Positions 1-7,721 of a DNA stretch of 64,000 nt are shown piece by piece (within the stretch, counting starts at the first letter, position 1; every line of letters starts with the position of its first letter). The stretch is from NCBI RefSeq assembly GCF_009760925.1, contig NZ_VRLV01000002.1, positions 558,001 through 622,000 of the forward strand. Reading direction: 5' to 3'. Made by a program: the position numbers and the translations under genes. The DNA is from Nonomuraea typhae (GTDB lineage Bacteria > Actinomycetota > Actinomycetes > Streptosporangiales > Streptosporangiaceae). The notes under the pieces are model-generated. The model worked only from the letters and a program-made list of their open reading frames with translations. It did no database searches and was not told the origin of the DNA.

Positions 1-139
1 AAGGATGCGCAGCACCGTTGGAGTCCCCTGCCCCTGGGACAGGAGGTTCCACTGCGCACTCACTCAGGGCCCCCGATTCTCGACCGCACCCAGTGTCCCA
101 CGGATCTGACATACCCTCACAGATCATCTGCACGTGCAT

Positions 140-183
140 TTGCGGATTGCATCCGTAAAACACGAAAAGTCTTGCATCTGTAA
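140..183. promoter_or_regulatory. palindromic operator-like site with extra half-site
   Basis: Positions 140-158 read TTGCGGAT-TGC-ATCCGTAA, an inverted repeat with one mismatch in each 8-bp arm and a 3-bp spacer. The right half recurs as ATCTGTAA at 176-183, 25 bp downstream. The site lies 20-65 bp before the first start of the ATPase gene, in an A/T-richer stretch than its surroundings. It looks like the binding site of a dimeric repressor or activator. In actinomycetes such lone ATPases often sit beside XRE-type regulators, but none is visible inside the window, so the regulator is unknown. Confidence 0.5.
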
Positions 184-205
184 GCGCACCCGGTAAAGAT
201 GGGCA

Positions 206-712
206 ATGGATCACCAGATCGGGGGCATGATGACGACGTTCGACGCGCGCCCGCGAGCCGCCACGGGCCCCGTGCCACCTCCGTGGCTGGCCGCCGTACT
301 GCTCGGCGGGCGCCCCGGGGGACGTGAAGCGCTTTACCATTTCCACGAGCTCAGCGCCTTCGAGCCCGCGTCCGTGGCCGTGGCACGCCGTTTCGTCGAA
401 CGCACCCTTCGGGAATGGCACGCACCGGAGATCTCCTTCGACGCCCAGCTCGTGGTCTCCGAGCTCGTCACCAACGCCATGCGCCACGGCGGCGGCGCCC
501 TGCACCTCCGCCTCCTGGCCCACGCAGGCGACCTGGCCTGCGTGGTCAGCGACTACAGCCGGACCGCGCCCGTGCCCGCCGCCCCCGGCGTCTTCGCCGA
601 GTTCGGCCGCGGCCTGGCGCTGGTCGAGGGCCTGACCAGAGCCTGGGGCTGGATCACGCCCCCCGGCCCCAACAAGTTCGTCTGGGCCTGCATGGCCATG
701 ACCGGCCCATGA
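206..712 (+). CDS. RsbW-like serine-kinase/ATP-binding regulatory protein
   Basis: 168-aa protein of the HATPase_c anti-sigma/SpoIIAB-like family. The central half carries the N-box ELVTNAMRHGGG (about residues 87-98), the ATP/Mg-binding Asn helix, followed by a weak G1 region (VVSDYS) and a glycine-rich GRGLALVEGL segment. The first ~45 residues are low-complexity. Such proteins usually bind or phosphorylate anti-anti-sigma factors, or act with XRE/DUF397 modules in development. No partner gene is adjacent. The start is ambiguous between ATG 206 and the ATG-ATG at 227, which follows a GGGGG run. Function beyond ATP binding is not shown. Confidence 0.75.
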   Translation: MDHQIGGMMTTFDARPRAATGPVPPPWLAAVLLGGRPGGREALYHFHELSAFEPASVAVARRFVERTLREWHAPEISFDAQLVVSELVTNAMRHGGGALHLRLLAHAGDLACVVSDYSRTAPVPAAPGVFAEFGRGLALVEGLTRAWGWITPPGPNKFVWACMAMTGP

Positions 713-744
713 GCCCTTGAGCCCACCTCGGAACCAGGCATGAC

Positions 745-1371
745 TCAACGCCCGAGCAACCGCAGCACATCCGCGTCACTCAACTGCCCGAAGCGCTCGT
801 ACCACTGGCCCACCGCCCGGAAATCCACCGGAGTGGCCAGCACCACCACCTCGTCGGCCTCCGCCCGCAGCGCCCTGACCGTCTCCCGCGCCCCCACCGG
901 TACGGCCAGCGTCACCCTGCCCGGCTCCCGGCCCGCCACCACCCGCAACGCCGCCCGCGCCGTCCCCCCGGTCGCCAGGCCGTCGTCGACCACGATCACC
1001 TCGCGCCCGGTGAGATCCGGCAGCGCACGCTCCCCCCGGTAGACGGCGACCCTGCGGGCCAGCTCCGCCCGCTCCCGCTCCACGACCCACGCCACCGACT
1101 CCGCCGTCATCCCCAGCTTGCGCAGCAACTCGAGGTCGAAGACGGGCTCCCCGCCCTCGGCGATCGCCCCCACCCCGAGCTCCGGGGCAGGCGGATACCC
1201 GATCTTCCGGGTCACCAGCACGTCCAGCCCCCCGCCCAGCCTTCGGGCCACCGGCTCCCCCACGGCCACACCGCCACGGGGCAACGCGAGCACCACCGGA
1301 TCCCGGGCGAACAACAGCCGCTCGGCAAGCAACTCCCCCGCCTCGGCCCGATCCGCGAACAGGTACCCCAC
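745..1371 (-). CDS. phosphoribosyltransferase family protein
   Basis: 208-aa PRTase type I fold. The PRPP-binding loop is VIVVDDGLATGGTA (about residues 124-137). An upstream LALPRGGVAVGEPVA segment and an RKIGYP motif are typical of the stand-alone actinobacterial/cyanobacterial PRTases of unknown substrate, which are often found with dienelactone hydrolases or erythromycin esterases. GTG start at 1371, stop just after the ATPase gene on the opposite strand. It probably transfers or cleaves ribose-5-phosphate using PRPP; the base cannot be read from sequence. No operon partner is seen. Confidence 0.8.
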   Translation of the reverse strand: MGYLFADRAEAGELLAERLLFARDPVVLALPRGGVAVGEPVARRLGGGLDVLVTRKIGYPPAPELGVGAIAEGGEPVFDLELLRKLGMTAESVAWVVERERAELARRVAVYRGERALPDLTGREVIVVDDGLATGGTARAALRVVAGREPGRVTLAVPVGARETVRALRAEADEVVVLATPVDFRAVGQWYERFGQLSDADVLRLLGR

Positions 1372-1505
1372 ACCCGATACCTACCCGCCCTCCGCACGAC
1401 CACCGCCCAAACCACCCAACGCTCCTTAGGCACCCCAAGCCCGGTTGCCGGGCATCCGGGTGGGGCGCCTCGGCAGGCTGACAAAGGGCCGTGACGGCGC
1501 TCAGC

Positions 1506-1586
1506 CCGTCCGACGTGAGAAGCGACCCCGCCGACCTGCGCCGGCCCACGTCGGCGGGTGGCGTTACGCTGGCTTCGCCGTACCTT
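1506..1586 (+). repeat. dispersed ~80-bp repeat, copy 1
   Basis: This stretch matches the reverse complement of 43504-43583 over the whole ~80 bp. A 24-bp left block (CCGTCCGACGTGAGAAGC...) is identical. A 23-bp variable middle of the same length in both copies follows, then the 11-bp block GGCGGGTGGCG, a 13-14-bp variable part and an identical CCGTACCTT end. In copy 1 the middle forms a hairpin with 9-bp arms CCCGCCGAC/GTCGGCGGG (1527-1535 and 1550-1558). It resembles a REP-type or terminator-associated element. It lies in the 271-bp gap between the phosphoribosyltransferase gene and the protease remnant, where no gene is seen. Confidence 0.65.
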
Positions 1587-1642
1587 CAAGGCCCGAGAGC
1601 GGCTTCGCGGTGAAACTGAAGGCCGCACCGGAACGACCGCCA

Positions 1643-2134
1643 TCAGCACACCTCGGGGGCGGCGGGTCTGAGCACCACGATGCCCGAGGTCGCGTCCGTG
1701 GCGACCACGCGGGCGGCGGTGGTGGTGCCGTCGCCGAGCCTGATCGTCACCTCCCCCGAGGCGTCCTTGACCACCTGCGTGGTGGTCAGCACGAGCCCCC
1801 CGGAGTCGTAGACGACCCCCGACCCGGCGACGCGTTCGGCGACGATGACCGAGACGAGGTCCGGCCGTCCCGCGTCGTCCGGGCTGGAGGGCGCGCCCGC
1901 CAGGCGCGTGGACAGCGTCATCGTCCGCGGGACGTCCTTCCACTGCTGGTCCCGCAGCACGCCGCCGGCCAGCGCCGCCCCCATGACGAGGCCCGCGATC
2001 ACGAGGACCGCGGACGCGCGTGATCGCCGCCCCGGAGGCGGTTCAGGTTCCGGCCGGCCGGCCTGCCATACGCCCCGGTCCGGGTAGAAGGTGTAGACGA
2101 TGCCGCTGTCGCGGTCACGATCGTCGCTGGACAT
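1643..2134 (-). CDS. truncated HtrA/trypsin-like membrane protein lacking catalytic His
   Basis: 163 aa. After a charged cytoplasmic N-terminus comes one membrane segment (about residues 43-62), then the start of an S1C protease fold: GSGVVYDSGGLVLTTTQVV followed by the two strands VTIRLGDG and ARVVATD. In DegP/HtrA proteins this position reads TNxHVV; here the His is replaced (TTTQVV). The chain stops at residue 163, before the Asp is usable and long before the catalytic Ser. The start at 2134 is chosen because GGGAGG sits 7 nt upstream; longer ORF starts lack this. It follows CLF on the same strand after 85 nt and could be co-transcribed. Either a decayed protease or a non-enzymatic remnant. 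Confidence 0.6.
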   Translation of the reverse strand: MSSDDRDRDSGIVYTFYPDRGVWQAGRPEPEPPPGRRSRASAVLVIAGLVMGAALAGGVLRDQQWKDVPRTMTLSTRLAGAPSSPDDAGRPDLVSVIVAERVAGSGVVYDSGGLVLTTTQVVKDASGEVTIRLGDGTTTAARVVATDATSGIVVLRPAAPEVC

Positions 2135-2219
2135 GAAGCCTCCCTCGCGTGGCTCATGGGGACACTCTCCGGCTTCTGCCTGCCGCCGCACTGACGCCTG
2201 CCTGACCGGAGAATGTGAC

Positions 2220-3452
2220 TCAGGGCCGCGCCCTGCGGTCAGGGGCGCGCAGCACCGCGGCGGCGTTGAAGCCGCCCGCGCCGCGGGCCAGCACCAGGAC
2301 CGTCCGCATGCCGGGCAGCCGCCGGGGTTCGGTGACCAGGTCCAGGCCCTTGGGCGCGGCCGGCACGTTCACGGTGGGCGGCAGCACGCCGTGATGGAGC
2401 GCGAGCGCGGCCCAGGCCACGTCGAGCGCGGCGCCGCCGGAGCTGAGCCTGCCGGTCATGGTCTTGGGTACGGTGACCGGCACGCTCCTGCCGGCGAACA
2501 CCTCGGCGAGGGCCGCGGCCTCCGCGCCGTCGCCGGCCGGGTCGCCCGCGCCGTCGGCGAAGACCGCGTCCACGTCGCCGGCGCCGCACCCCGCTCTGGC
2601 CAGCGCCTCACGGGCGGCGCGGGCGAGCTGCCGGCCGTCCGCCGGCGGCGCGGTGTGGTGACGCGCGTCGTGGGTGGCGGCCGTGCCGGCGATCTCGGCG
2701 TACACGGTGGCGGCGGGGCGCATGTGGGCGCGGTGCCATTCCTCGACCACCAGCATGGCGCCGCCCTCCCCCGGGACGAAGCCCCCGGCGTCGGGCGCGA
2801 ACGGCCGGTAGGCGCGGGCGGGGTCGTGCTCGCCGCTGAGCGTGGGCTGCCCGGCCTGGCAGACGATCGCGTACGGCGAGAGCGGCGCCTCGGTGCCACC
2901 GGCGATCACCGCCTGGCCGCCGCGCCGGATGAGCCTGGCGGCCTGGGCGAGCGCGTCGATGCCCCCGGCCCCTTCGGACACGATCACGCCGCAGGCCCCC
3001 TTCACCCGGTGGCGGATCGAGATCTGGCCGCTGCTCGCGGCGTAGAACCAGCCGATCGACTGATAGGCGCTGACCGCTCGCGGCCCCGAGCGGTACAGCG
3101 CCTCGATCTCCCGCTGGCCGAAGGCGTTGCCGCCCGAGGAGCTCGAGGTGATCACCGACAGGTGGAACGGGAACTCCTGCAGCGGGTCGAGCCGCGCGTC
3201 GGCCAGCGCCAGCTCGGTGGCGGCCAGCGCCATCCAGGTCCACCTGTCGGTCTGGACCACGAGGCGGTGCTCGACGTGCTCGCTCTCGTCGAAGGCCGCC
3301 ACCTGGCCGGCCACCTTCACCGGCAACTCGGCGCCGCCGGCCAGCGGCCTGATGCCGGAGCGGCCGGCCAACCCGTTCTCCCAGTGCGCGCGCACGCCCA
3401 GCCCGGTCGGGGCCACGACGCCGATCCCGGTGATCACCGCCCGATGGCTCAC
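2220..3452 (-). CDS. type II PKS chain-length factor (KS-beta)
   Basis: 410-aa ketosynthase-like partner of KS-alpha in an aromatic (type II) polyketide synthase; the heterodimer sets chain length. The KS fold is complete (VITGIGVVAPTGLG at the N-terminus, GEGGAMLVVEE in the middle). The nucleophile Cys is absent, as expected for CLF: the motif is IVSEGAGGIDAL. Most CLFs have Gln at the Cys position (SEQAGG); here it is Gly. GTG start at 3452 overlaps the KS-alpha stop (GTGA), so the pair is translationally coupled. A larger ORF extends upstream inside KS-alpha and is not used. Relatedness to spore-pigment (WhiE) CLFs is likely from gene context. Confidence 0.88.
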   Translation of the reverse strand: MSHRAVITGIGVVAPTGLGVRAHWENGLAGRSGIRPLAGGAELPVKVAGQVAAFDESEHVEHRLVVQTDRWTWMALAATELALADARLDPLQEFPFHLSVITSSSSGGNAFGQREIEALYRSGPRAVSAYQSIGWFYAASSGQISIRHRVKGACGVIVSEGAGGIDALAQAARLIRRGGQAVIAGGTEAPLSPYAIVCQAGQPTLSGEHDPARAYRPFAPDAGGFVPGEGGAMLVVEEWHRAHMRPAATVYAEIAGTAATHDARHHTAPPADGRQLARAAREALARAGCGAGDVDAVFADGAGDPAGDGAEAAALAEVFAGRSVPVTVPKTMTGRLSSGGAALDVAWAALALHHGVLPPTVNVPAAPKGLDLVTEPRRLPGMRTVLVLARGAGGFNAAAVLRAPDRRARP

Positions 3453-4714
3453 GTCGCGTCCAGGCGGGACAGGACCATCGCGGACTGGAAGCCGCCGAAC
3501 CCGCTGCCCGCCGACAGCGCGTGGTGCACGGTCACCTCGCGGGCCGTGATCGGCGTGTAGTCGAGGTCGCACTCCGGATCGCGGGTGGTCAGGTTGGCCG
3601 TGGGCGGGACCACGGCGCGTTCGATGGCCAGCGCGCACGCCGCCGTCTCGATCGAGCCGATGGCGCCGAGCGAGTGGCCGATGACGGACTTGATGGAGCT
3701 GACCGGGATGCCGTAGGCGGCCAGGCCCAGCGCCCGCTTGTAGGCGGCGGTCTCGTGCCGGTCGTTCTGCTTGGTGCCGGAGCCGTGGGCGCTGATGTAG
3801 CCGAGGGATTCCGGCGGCAGCCTGGCCTGGTCCATCGCGTCCATGATCGCCTCTCCCAGTTCGAAGCCGTCGGCGCGCAAACCGGTCATGTGGAAGGCGT
3901 TGGCCCTGGCCGCGAAACCGGTGATCTCGCAGTACACCCGCGCGTCACGGGCCAGCGCGTGCTCGAGCTCCTCCACGATCATCACCGCCGCGCCCTCGCC
4001 GAGGACGAAGCCCTGCCGGTCGGCGTCGAAGGGGCGCGAGGCCCGCTCGGGGTCCTCGTTGTGCGGGCTGGTCGCCTTGATCGCGTCGAAGCAGGCCACG
4101 GTGATCGGGGAGATGGGCGCGTCGGAGGCCCCGGCGATGACGACGTCGGCCTCGCCGTCCTGGATCAGCGCGTGGGCGTGTCCCACGGCGTCGATGCCCG
4201 AGGTGCAGCCGGTGGAGATCACCGCGGCAGGGCCCTGCGCGTGGAAGCGCACGGCCAGCTCGGTGGCCGCGCTCGACGGCACCAGCGCGTGGTAGAGGAA
4301 GGGCGCGACGTGGCTGGCGTCGACCATCCAGTCGCGGCCCCCGTTGCTGGCGACCACGTACTCCTCCTCCAGCCGGATGGTGGAGCCCACCGCCGTCCCG
4401 AGCGAGACGCCCATCCGCTCGGGGTCGGCCATGTCCAGGCCGCTGTCGGCGAACGCCTCGTCGGCGCAGGCCAGGGCCATGAGCACGAACCTGTCCAGCC
4501 GCCTGATCTCCTGCGGGGTCAGGCCGTGGCGGGCGGGGTCGAAGTCGCATTCCGCGGCGATCTGGGAGCGGAAGGGGGCCGGGTCGAAGGCCGTGATCCG
4601 CCGGATCGCCGGCTTGCCGCCGGTGACGCGCTGCCAGAACTCCTCGCGTCCGCCGCCGCCGGGCGCGAGCACGCCGATCCCGGTGATCACGCTGCGGCGC
4701 CCGCCGGTCGTCAC
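3449..4714 (-). CDS. type II PKS ketosynthase KS-alpha
   Basis: 421-aa beta-ketoacyl synthase that catalyses decarboxylative condensation of malonyl-ACP units. The catalytic triad is visible: Cys in ISTGCTSGIDAV (about residue 170), His in SAHGSGTKQND (about 309) and His in SVIGHSLGAIGS (about 346). The DAPISPITVACFDAIKATS segment is characteristic of aromatic-PKS KS-alpha. GTG start overlaps the stop of the cyclase-cupin gene (GTGA), and its own stop overlaps the CLF start. The order ACP, cyclase-cupin, KS-alpha, CLF in one operon resembles spore-pigment PKS clusters. No starter-unit KSIII or acyltransferase is present, so the primary-metabolism FabD presumably loads malonate. Confidence 0.93.
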   Translation of the reverse strand: MTTGGRRSVITGIGVLAPGGGGREEFWQRVTGGKPAIRRITAFDPAPFRSQIAAECDFDPARHGLTPQEIRRLDRFVLMALACADEAFADSGLDMADPERMGVSLGTAVGSTIRLEEEYVVASNGGRDWMVDASHVAPFLYHALVPSSAATELAVRFHAQGPAAVISTGCTSGIDAVGHAHALIQDGEADVVIAGASDAPISPITVACFDAIKATSPHNEDPERASRPFDADRQGFVLGEGAAVMIVEELEHALARDARVYCEITGFAARANAFHMTGLRADGFELGEAIMDAMDQARLPPESLGYISAHGSGTKQNDRHETAAYKRALGLAAYGIPVSSIKSVIGHSLGAIGSIETAACALAIERAVVPPTANLTTRDPECDLDYTPITAREVTVHHALSAGSGFGGFQSAMVLSRLDAT

Positions 4715-5532
4715 GTGGTCACCTCGGTGTCGACGTGGCCCAGGTCGGGGCGGGGAGCCAGCGGGCTGAGCTGGAAGACCGCCAGCGCCTCGCCGTCACC
4801 CTCGTTGACCAGGCGGTGCCGGACGTTCCTGGGCACCAGCAGCGACTGCTCGGCGATCAGCGTGACCGCCTCGTCGTCGAGGTCCACGCGCAGCTCGCCG
4901 CTGACCAGGAAGAGGTACTCCTCGGAGTAGGGGTGGTAGTGCTCGGCGACCTTCTCGCCGGGCGCCAGCCGTACGGCCCCGAGAAAGCCCGAGGAGGACC
5001 CCACCGTGGCGGGGGAGACCAGCGTGCGCACGTCGCCGCCGCGCCGCGTGTTGGACGGCACGTCCGCGAACCCGACCACGGCCCGGCGGCGGCCCTCGAC
5101 CCGGTCCTTGATGATCTTCATTTGCACCCGGGTGTTGCGGTTGATGTGCTCGGTCATCGTCGCGGTGTCCGCGGGCGCGTCCTGCTTCATGTGGAAGTCC
5201 TGCACCCATCGCATGCGCGTGCGGTCGGCGGCGACCTCCTCGAAGGTCCAGGTGATGTTCATGAACTCGAAGGGGCCCGTCTCGATCCGGCGGGCCCGCA
5301 CCGTCCACGTGTCACGGTCCCAGCTGCGCCGCGAGACCCACGACCACTGCCTGCCCTGCTCGTCGGGGTGCATGGTGAGCGAGAAGACGACCGAGTCGTC
5401 CTCCTCCTCCAGCACCTCGACCTTGGCGTACTCGGTGAAGAGCGCCGGCCAGGTGCGCACGTCGTTGACCTGCGCCCAGACGAAGCCGATCGGCGCCTCG
5501 ATCTCGACGGCGTTGTCGACGTGGCCGATCAT
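4711..5532 (-). CDS. polyketide aromatase/cyclase fused to a cupin domain
   Basis: 273 aa. Residues 1-145 are a START/SRPBCC polyketide cyclase of the TcmN/WhiE first-ring type (VEIEAPIGFVWAQVNDVRTWPALF; ITWTFEEV; HINRNTRVQMKIIKDRVE). Residues ~165-265 are a cupin with the metal-binding motif HYHPYSEEYLFLVSGEL. In many aromatic PKS clusters these are two genes (TcmN-like and TcmJ/CurC/SchB-like); here one ORF encodes both. ATG at 5532 overlaps the ACP stop (ATGA). It probably shapes first-ring cyclisation and aromatisation of the ACP-bound poly-beta-ketone. An ORF continuing upstream through the ACP gene is a frame artefact. Confidence 0.87.
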   Translation of the reverse strand: MIGHVDNAVEIEAPIGFVWAQVNDVRTWPALFTEYAKVEVLEEEDDSVVFSLTMHPDEQGRQWSWVSRRSWDRDTWTVRARRIETGPFEFMNITWTFEEVAADRTRMRWVQDFHMKQDAPADTATMTEHINRNTRVQMKIIKDRVEGRRRAVVGFADVPSNTRRGGDVRTLVSPATVGSSSGFLGAVRLAPGEKVAEHYHPYSEEYLFLVSGELRVDLDDEAVTLIAEQSLLVPRNVRHRLVNEGDGEALAVFQLSPLAPRPDLGHVDTEVTT

Positions 5533-5762
5533 GACGCGGCCTCGCCCAGGCCCGCGTTGACGAGCACGGCCACGTCGGCGGGGCTCTGATCGGCCGCCAC
5601 CTCCAGGACGATCCCGAACCGGTCCTCGACACGGGTGGCGAGCTCGACCCTGGCCAGCGAGTCCAGTTGCAGCTGGTCGAAGGTCAGCGAGTAGTCCTCC
5701 TGGCCGGGAGCCAGGCCCACCGCCAGGAGTAGGGGTCTCAAATCTGCCTCGGTGAATGCCAT
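5529..5762 (-). CDS. acyl carrier protein of the type II PKS
   Basis: 77-aa ACP. The phosphopantetheine attachment Ser lies in QLQLDSLARVELATRVEDRFG (about residue 36), with the usual four-helix pattern. I place the start at ATG 5762, not at the upstream in-frame GTG 5771: there is no ribosome binding site, but TACCGT lies exactly 7 nt before this ATG, the same distance as at two other genes of the locus, pointing to a leaderless mRNA. First gene of the four-gene PKS operon, with a 4-nt overlap into the cyclase-cupin gene. Confidence 0.9.
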   Translation of the reverse strand: MAFTEADLRPLLLAVGLAPGQEDYSLTFDQLQLDSLARVELATRVEDRFGIVLEVAADQSPADVAVLVNAGLGEAAS

Positions 5763-5769
5763 GCGGCAC

Positions 5770-5817
5770 ACGGTAGGAGCGACGGCTCGGCCCGGTCTTC
5801 CACCACCGTGATGAGAA
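5770..5817 (-). promoter_or_regulatory. shared locus promoter, copy A (PKS operon)
   Basis: Reading on the minus strand: TTCTCATCAC (5817-5808), 6 nt, GGAAGACC (5801-5794), 18 nt, TACCGT (5775-5770), 7 nt, ATG of the ACP gene. TACCGT fits the TANNNT -10 box of leaderless actinobacterial genes. GGAAGACC would be the -35 region and TTCTCATCAC an activator site at about -60. Copies B (11313-11360) and C (17040-17087) have the same words and exactly the same spacings. Confidence 0.8.
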
Positions 5818-5829
5818 CTCGGCCGCGCC

Positions 5830-5854
5830 CCCGGGAGGAGACACCCCTCCCGGG
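5830..5854. terminator. hairpin between exporter operon and PKS operon
   Basis: A perfect 9-bp stem, CCCGGGAGG/CCTCCCGGG, with a 7-nt loop, just after the permease stop and just before promoter copy A. There is no T-run, so rho-independent termination is only likely, as for many actinomycete hairpins. It would separate the exporter transcript from the PKS transcript. Confidence 0.55.
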
Positions 5855-5862
5855 AGAGGGCC

Positions 5863-7041
5863 TCAGGCGGCCAGGGCCACGGTCGGGGAGAGCCTGGCCG
5901 CCCGGACGGCCGGGTAGAGCCCGGCGAGCGAGCCGATGACGACGACCGCGGCCAGCCCGCCGCCGATCGCCCAGAGCGGCACCACGACCGGCACCTGGTT
6001 CCTCAGCGCGTACCCGAGCGTCACCAGCGCGCCGAGCACCAGTCCTGCCGTGCCGCCGAGGCCCGACAGCAGCAGCGACTCGGTGAGGAACTGGGCGCGG
6101 ATGTGCCCCCTGGTGGCGCCGAGCGCCCGCCGCAGCCCGATTTCGCGGCGCCGTTCCATGACGGACACGACCATGGTGTTGGCCACGCCCACGCCGCCGA
6201 CCAGCAGGGCGACGGCGCCCAGCCCGAGGAGCAGGTTGGTGAAGGCGCCCGCCGTGGCCGCGCGCGCGGCCAGCGCGTCCGAGGGACGGCTGACGCTCAC
6301 CTCCTCCGGGTTCTCCGGGTTCACCGTCCGCGGCAGCACGCTCCTGACCGCCTCGACGGCCTGCGGCGCGGAGCGTTCGTAGACGGTGGTGGGATGGCCG
6401 TCGAAGGCCAGCACCCGCTCCGCGCACGTCCAGCCGACCAGCGCCGCCCGGTCGATGCCCGGTGCCAGGGGAACGGGATCCAGCACGCCCAGGACGGTGA
6501 ACCAGCGCCCGCCCAGCCAGACCTGGGTGCCCGCGGCCGTGACGCCGAGCCTGCCCGCGGCGATGGCGCCCAGGACCACCACCGGGTAACGCTCGCTCGC
6601 CGCCGTGAACCAGGACCCCGTGCGCACCCTGCCCTGCACGGTCGCCAGCAGGCCGAGCGTCGCGGCGCGGACCGAGATCCCGGCGGTCTCCCCGGCGGGG
6701 ATCCGGTCCGTGCGGTAGACGCCGGCCTCCACGTCGCCGGTGGCGGCCACCGCGTAGACGTCGGAGATCCTGCTCACCATGGTCACCGACAGCTCGGGCA
6801 GCTTGGCGTCCTCGCCCTGGAGCGTCTGGCCCGCCTTGACGGTCAGCATGTTGGTGCCGAGATCGTCGAGTTGCCGCAGCAGGTCCGCCTGGCTGGAGGC
6901 GGAGATGCCCACGACCGCGACCATGGTGGCGATGCCGATGGAGATGCCCAGGGCGGCCAGCGCCGCCCTGGCCCGCCGTACCCGCAGGCCCGCCGAACCG
7001 ACGCGGACCAGGTCACGCACGCTCAGCCGGGCCGCCCTCAC
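5863..7041 (-). CDS. MacB/FtsX-type ABC transporter permease
   Basis: 392 aa. One N-terminal membrane helix (about residues 25-50, AALGISIGIATMVAVVGISA), a large extracytoplasmic MacB_PCD domain, then three helices of the FtsX domain near 270-390 (LLLGLGAVALLVGGVGVANTMVVSV; ERRREIGLRRALGATRGHI; C-terminal LAGLYPAVRAARLSPTVALA). This is the layout of MacB-like mechanotransmission exporters. GTG start at 7041 overlaps the ATPase stop (GTGA). It works with the ATPase and the HlyD-like subunit and probably moves a small molecule or lipoprotein-bound ligand outward; context suggests the polyketide product. Confidence 0.85.
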   Translation of the reverse strand: MRAARLSVRDLVRVGSAGLRVRRARAALAALGISIGIATMVAVVGISASSQADLLRQLDDLGTNMLTVKAGQTLQGEDAKLPELSVTMVSRISDVYAVAATGDVEAGVYRTDRIPAGETAGISVRAATLGLLATVQGRVRTGSWFTAASERYPVVVLGAIAAGRLGVTAAGTQVWLGGRWFTVLGVLDPVPLAPGIDRAALVGWTCAERVLAFDGHPTTVYERSAPQAVEAVRSVLPRTVNPENPEEVSVSRPSDALAARAATAGAFTNLLLGLGAVALLVGGVGVANTMVVSVMERRREIGLRRALGATRGHIRAQFLTESLLLSGLGGTAGLVLGALVTLGYALRNQVPVVVPLWAIGGGLAAVVVIGSLAGLYPAVRAARLSPTVALAA

Positions 7042-7721
7042 GACCGGCTCCTGACGTCGGAGACGATGCGGCCGTCGTGGACGCCCACCTGGCGGCCGGC
7101 GGCCCGTGCCACCGTGGGTTCGTGCGTGATGATGACGATCGTGGTGCCGTCGGCGTTGAGCGCCCTGAGCACCTCGAGCACCTCGGCGCCCGAGACGCTG
7201 TCGAGGTTGCCGGTCGGCTCGTCGGCATACAGGATCGCCGGTTCCCGCACCACGGCTCTGGCCACGGCGACGCGCTGCTGCTCGCCGCCCGACAACTGGT
7301 GCGGCCGATGGGTCAGGCGGGCGGCCAGGCCCACCCTCTCCAGCGCCCGGGCGGCCCGTTCCCGCCGCTCGGGCAGCGGCACCCCCGCATAGAGCATGCC
7401 GTCGGCCACGTTGTCGAGCGCGGACACCCCTGCCGCCAGATGGAACTGCTGGAACACGAAGCCGATCAGCGAGGCGCGCAGCCCCGACAGCTCACGGTCC
7501 CTCAGGTTCACGACGTCGTGGCCCGCGACGACGACGCGGCCCGAGGTGGGCCGGTCCAGCGCGCCCATCAGGTGCAGGAGCGTTGATTTGCCCGATCCCG
7601 AGGGCCCGACGATCGCCATCAGCTCTCCGGGGAAGATGTCCAGGTCGACGCCGCGCAGGGCGGCCACCACGCCGTTGTAGGTCTTCACCACGTTCTCGAG
7701 GTGAACGATGGGGGCGGTCAC
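7038..7721 (-). CDS. MacB/LolD-type ABC transporter ATPase
   Basis: 227 aa. Walker A GPSGSGKST (about residues 37-45), Q-loop FVFQQFHL, ABC signature LSGGEQQRVAVARA, Walker B AILYADEPTG, H-loop IITHE. GTG start at 7721 overlaps the HlyD-like stop (GTGA). It forms the cytoplasmic motor of the exporter with the downstream FtsX permease. The large ORF upstream in this frame is a shadow of the HlyD-like gene and is not part of the protein. Confidence 0.92.
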   Translation of the reverse strand: MTAPIVHLENVVKTYNGVVAALRGVDLDIFPGELMAIVGPSGSGKSTLLHLMGALDRPTSGRVVVAGHDVVNLRDRELSGLRASLIGFVFQQFHLAAGVSALDNVADGMLYAGVPLPERRERAARALERVGLAARLTHRPHQLSGGEQQRVAVARAVVREPAILYADEPTGNLDSVSGAEVLEVLRALNADGTTIVIITHEPTVARAAGRQVGVHDGRIVSDVRSRS

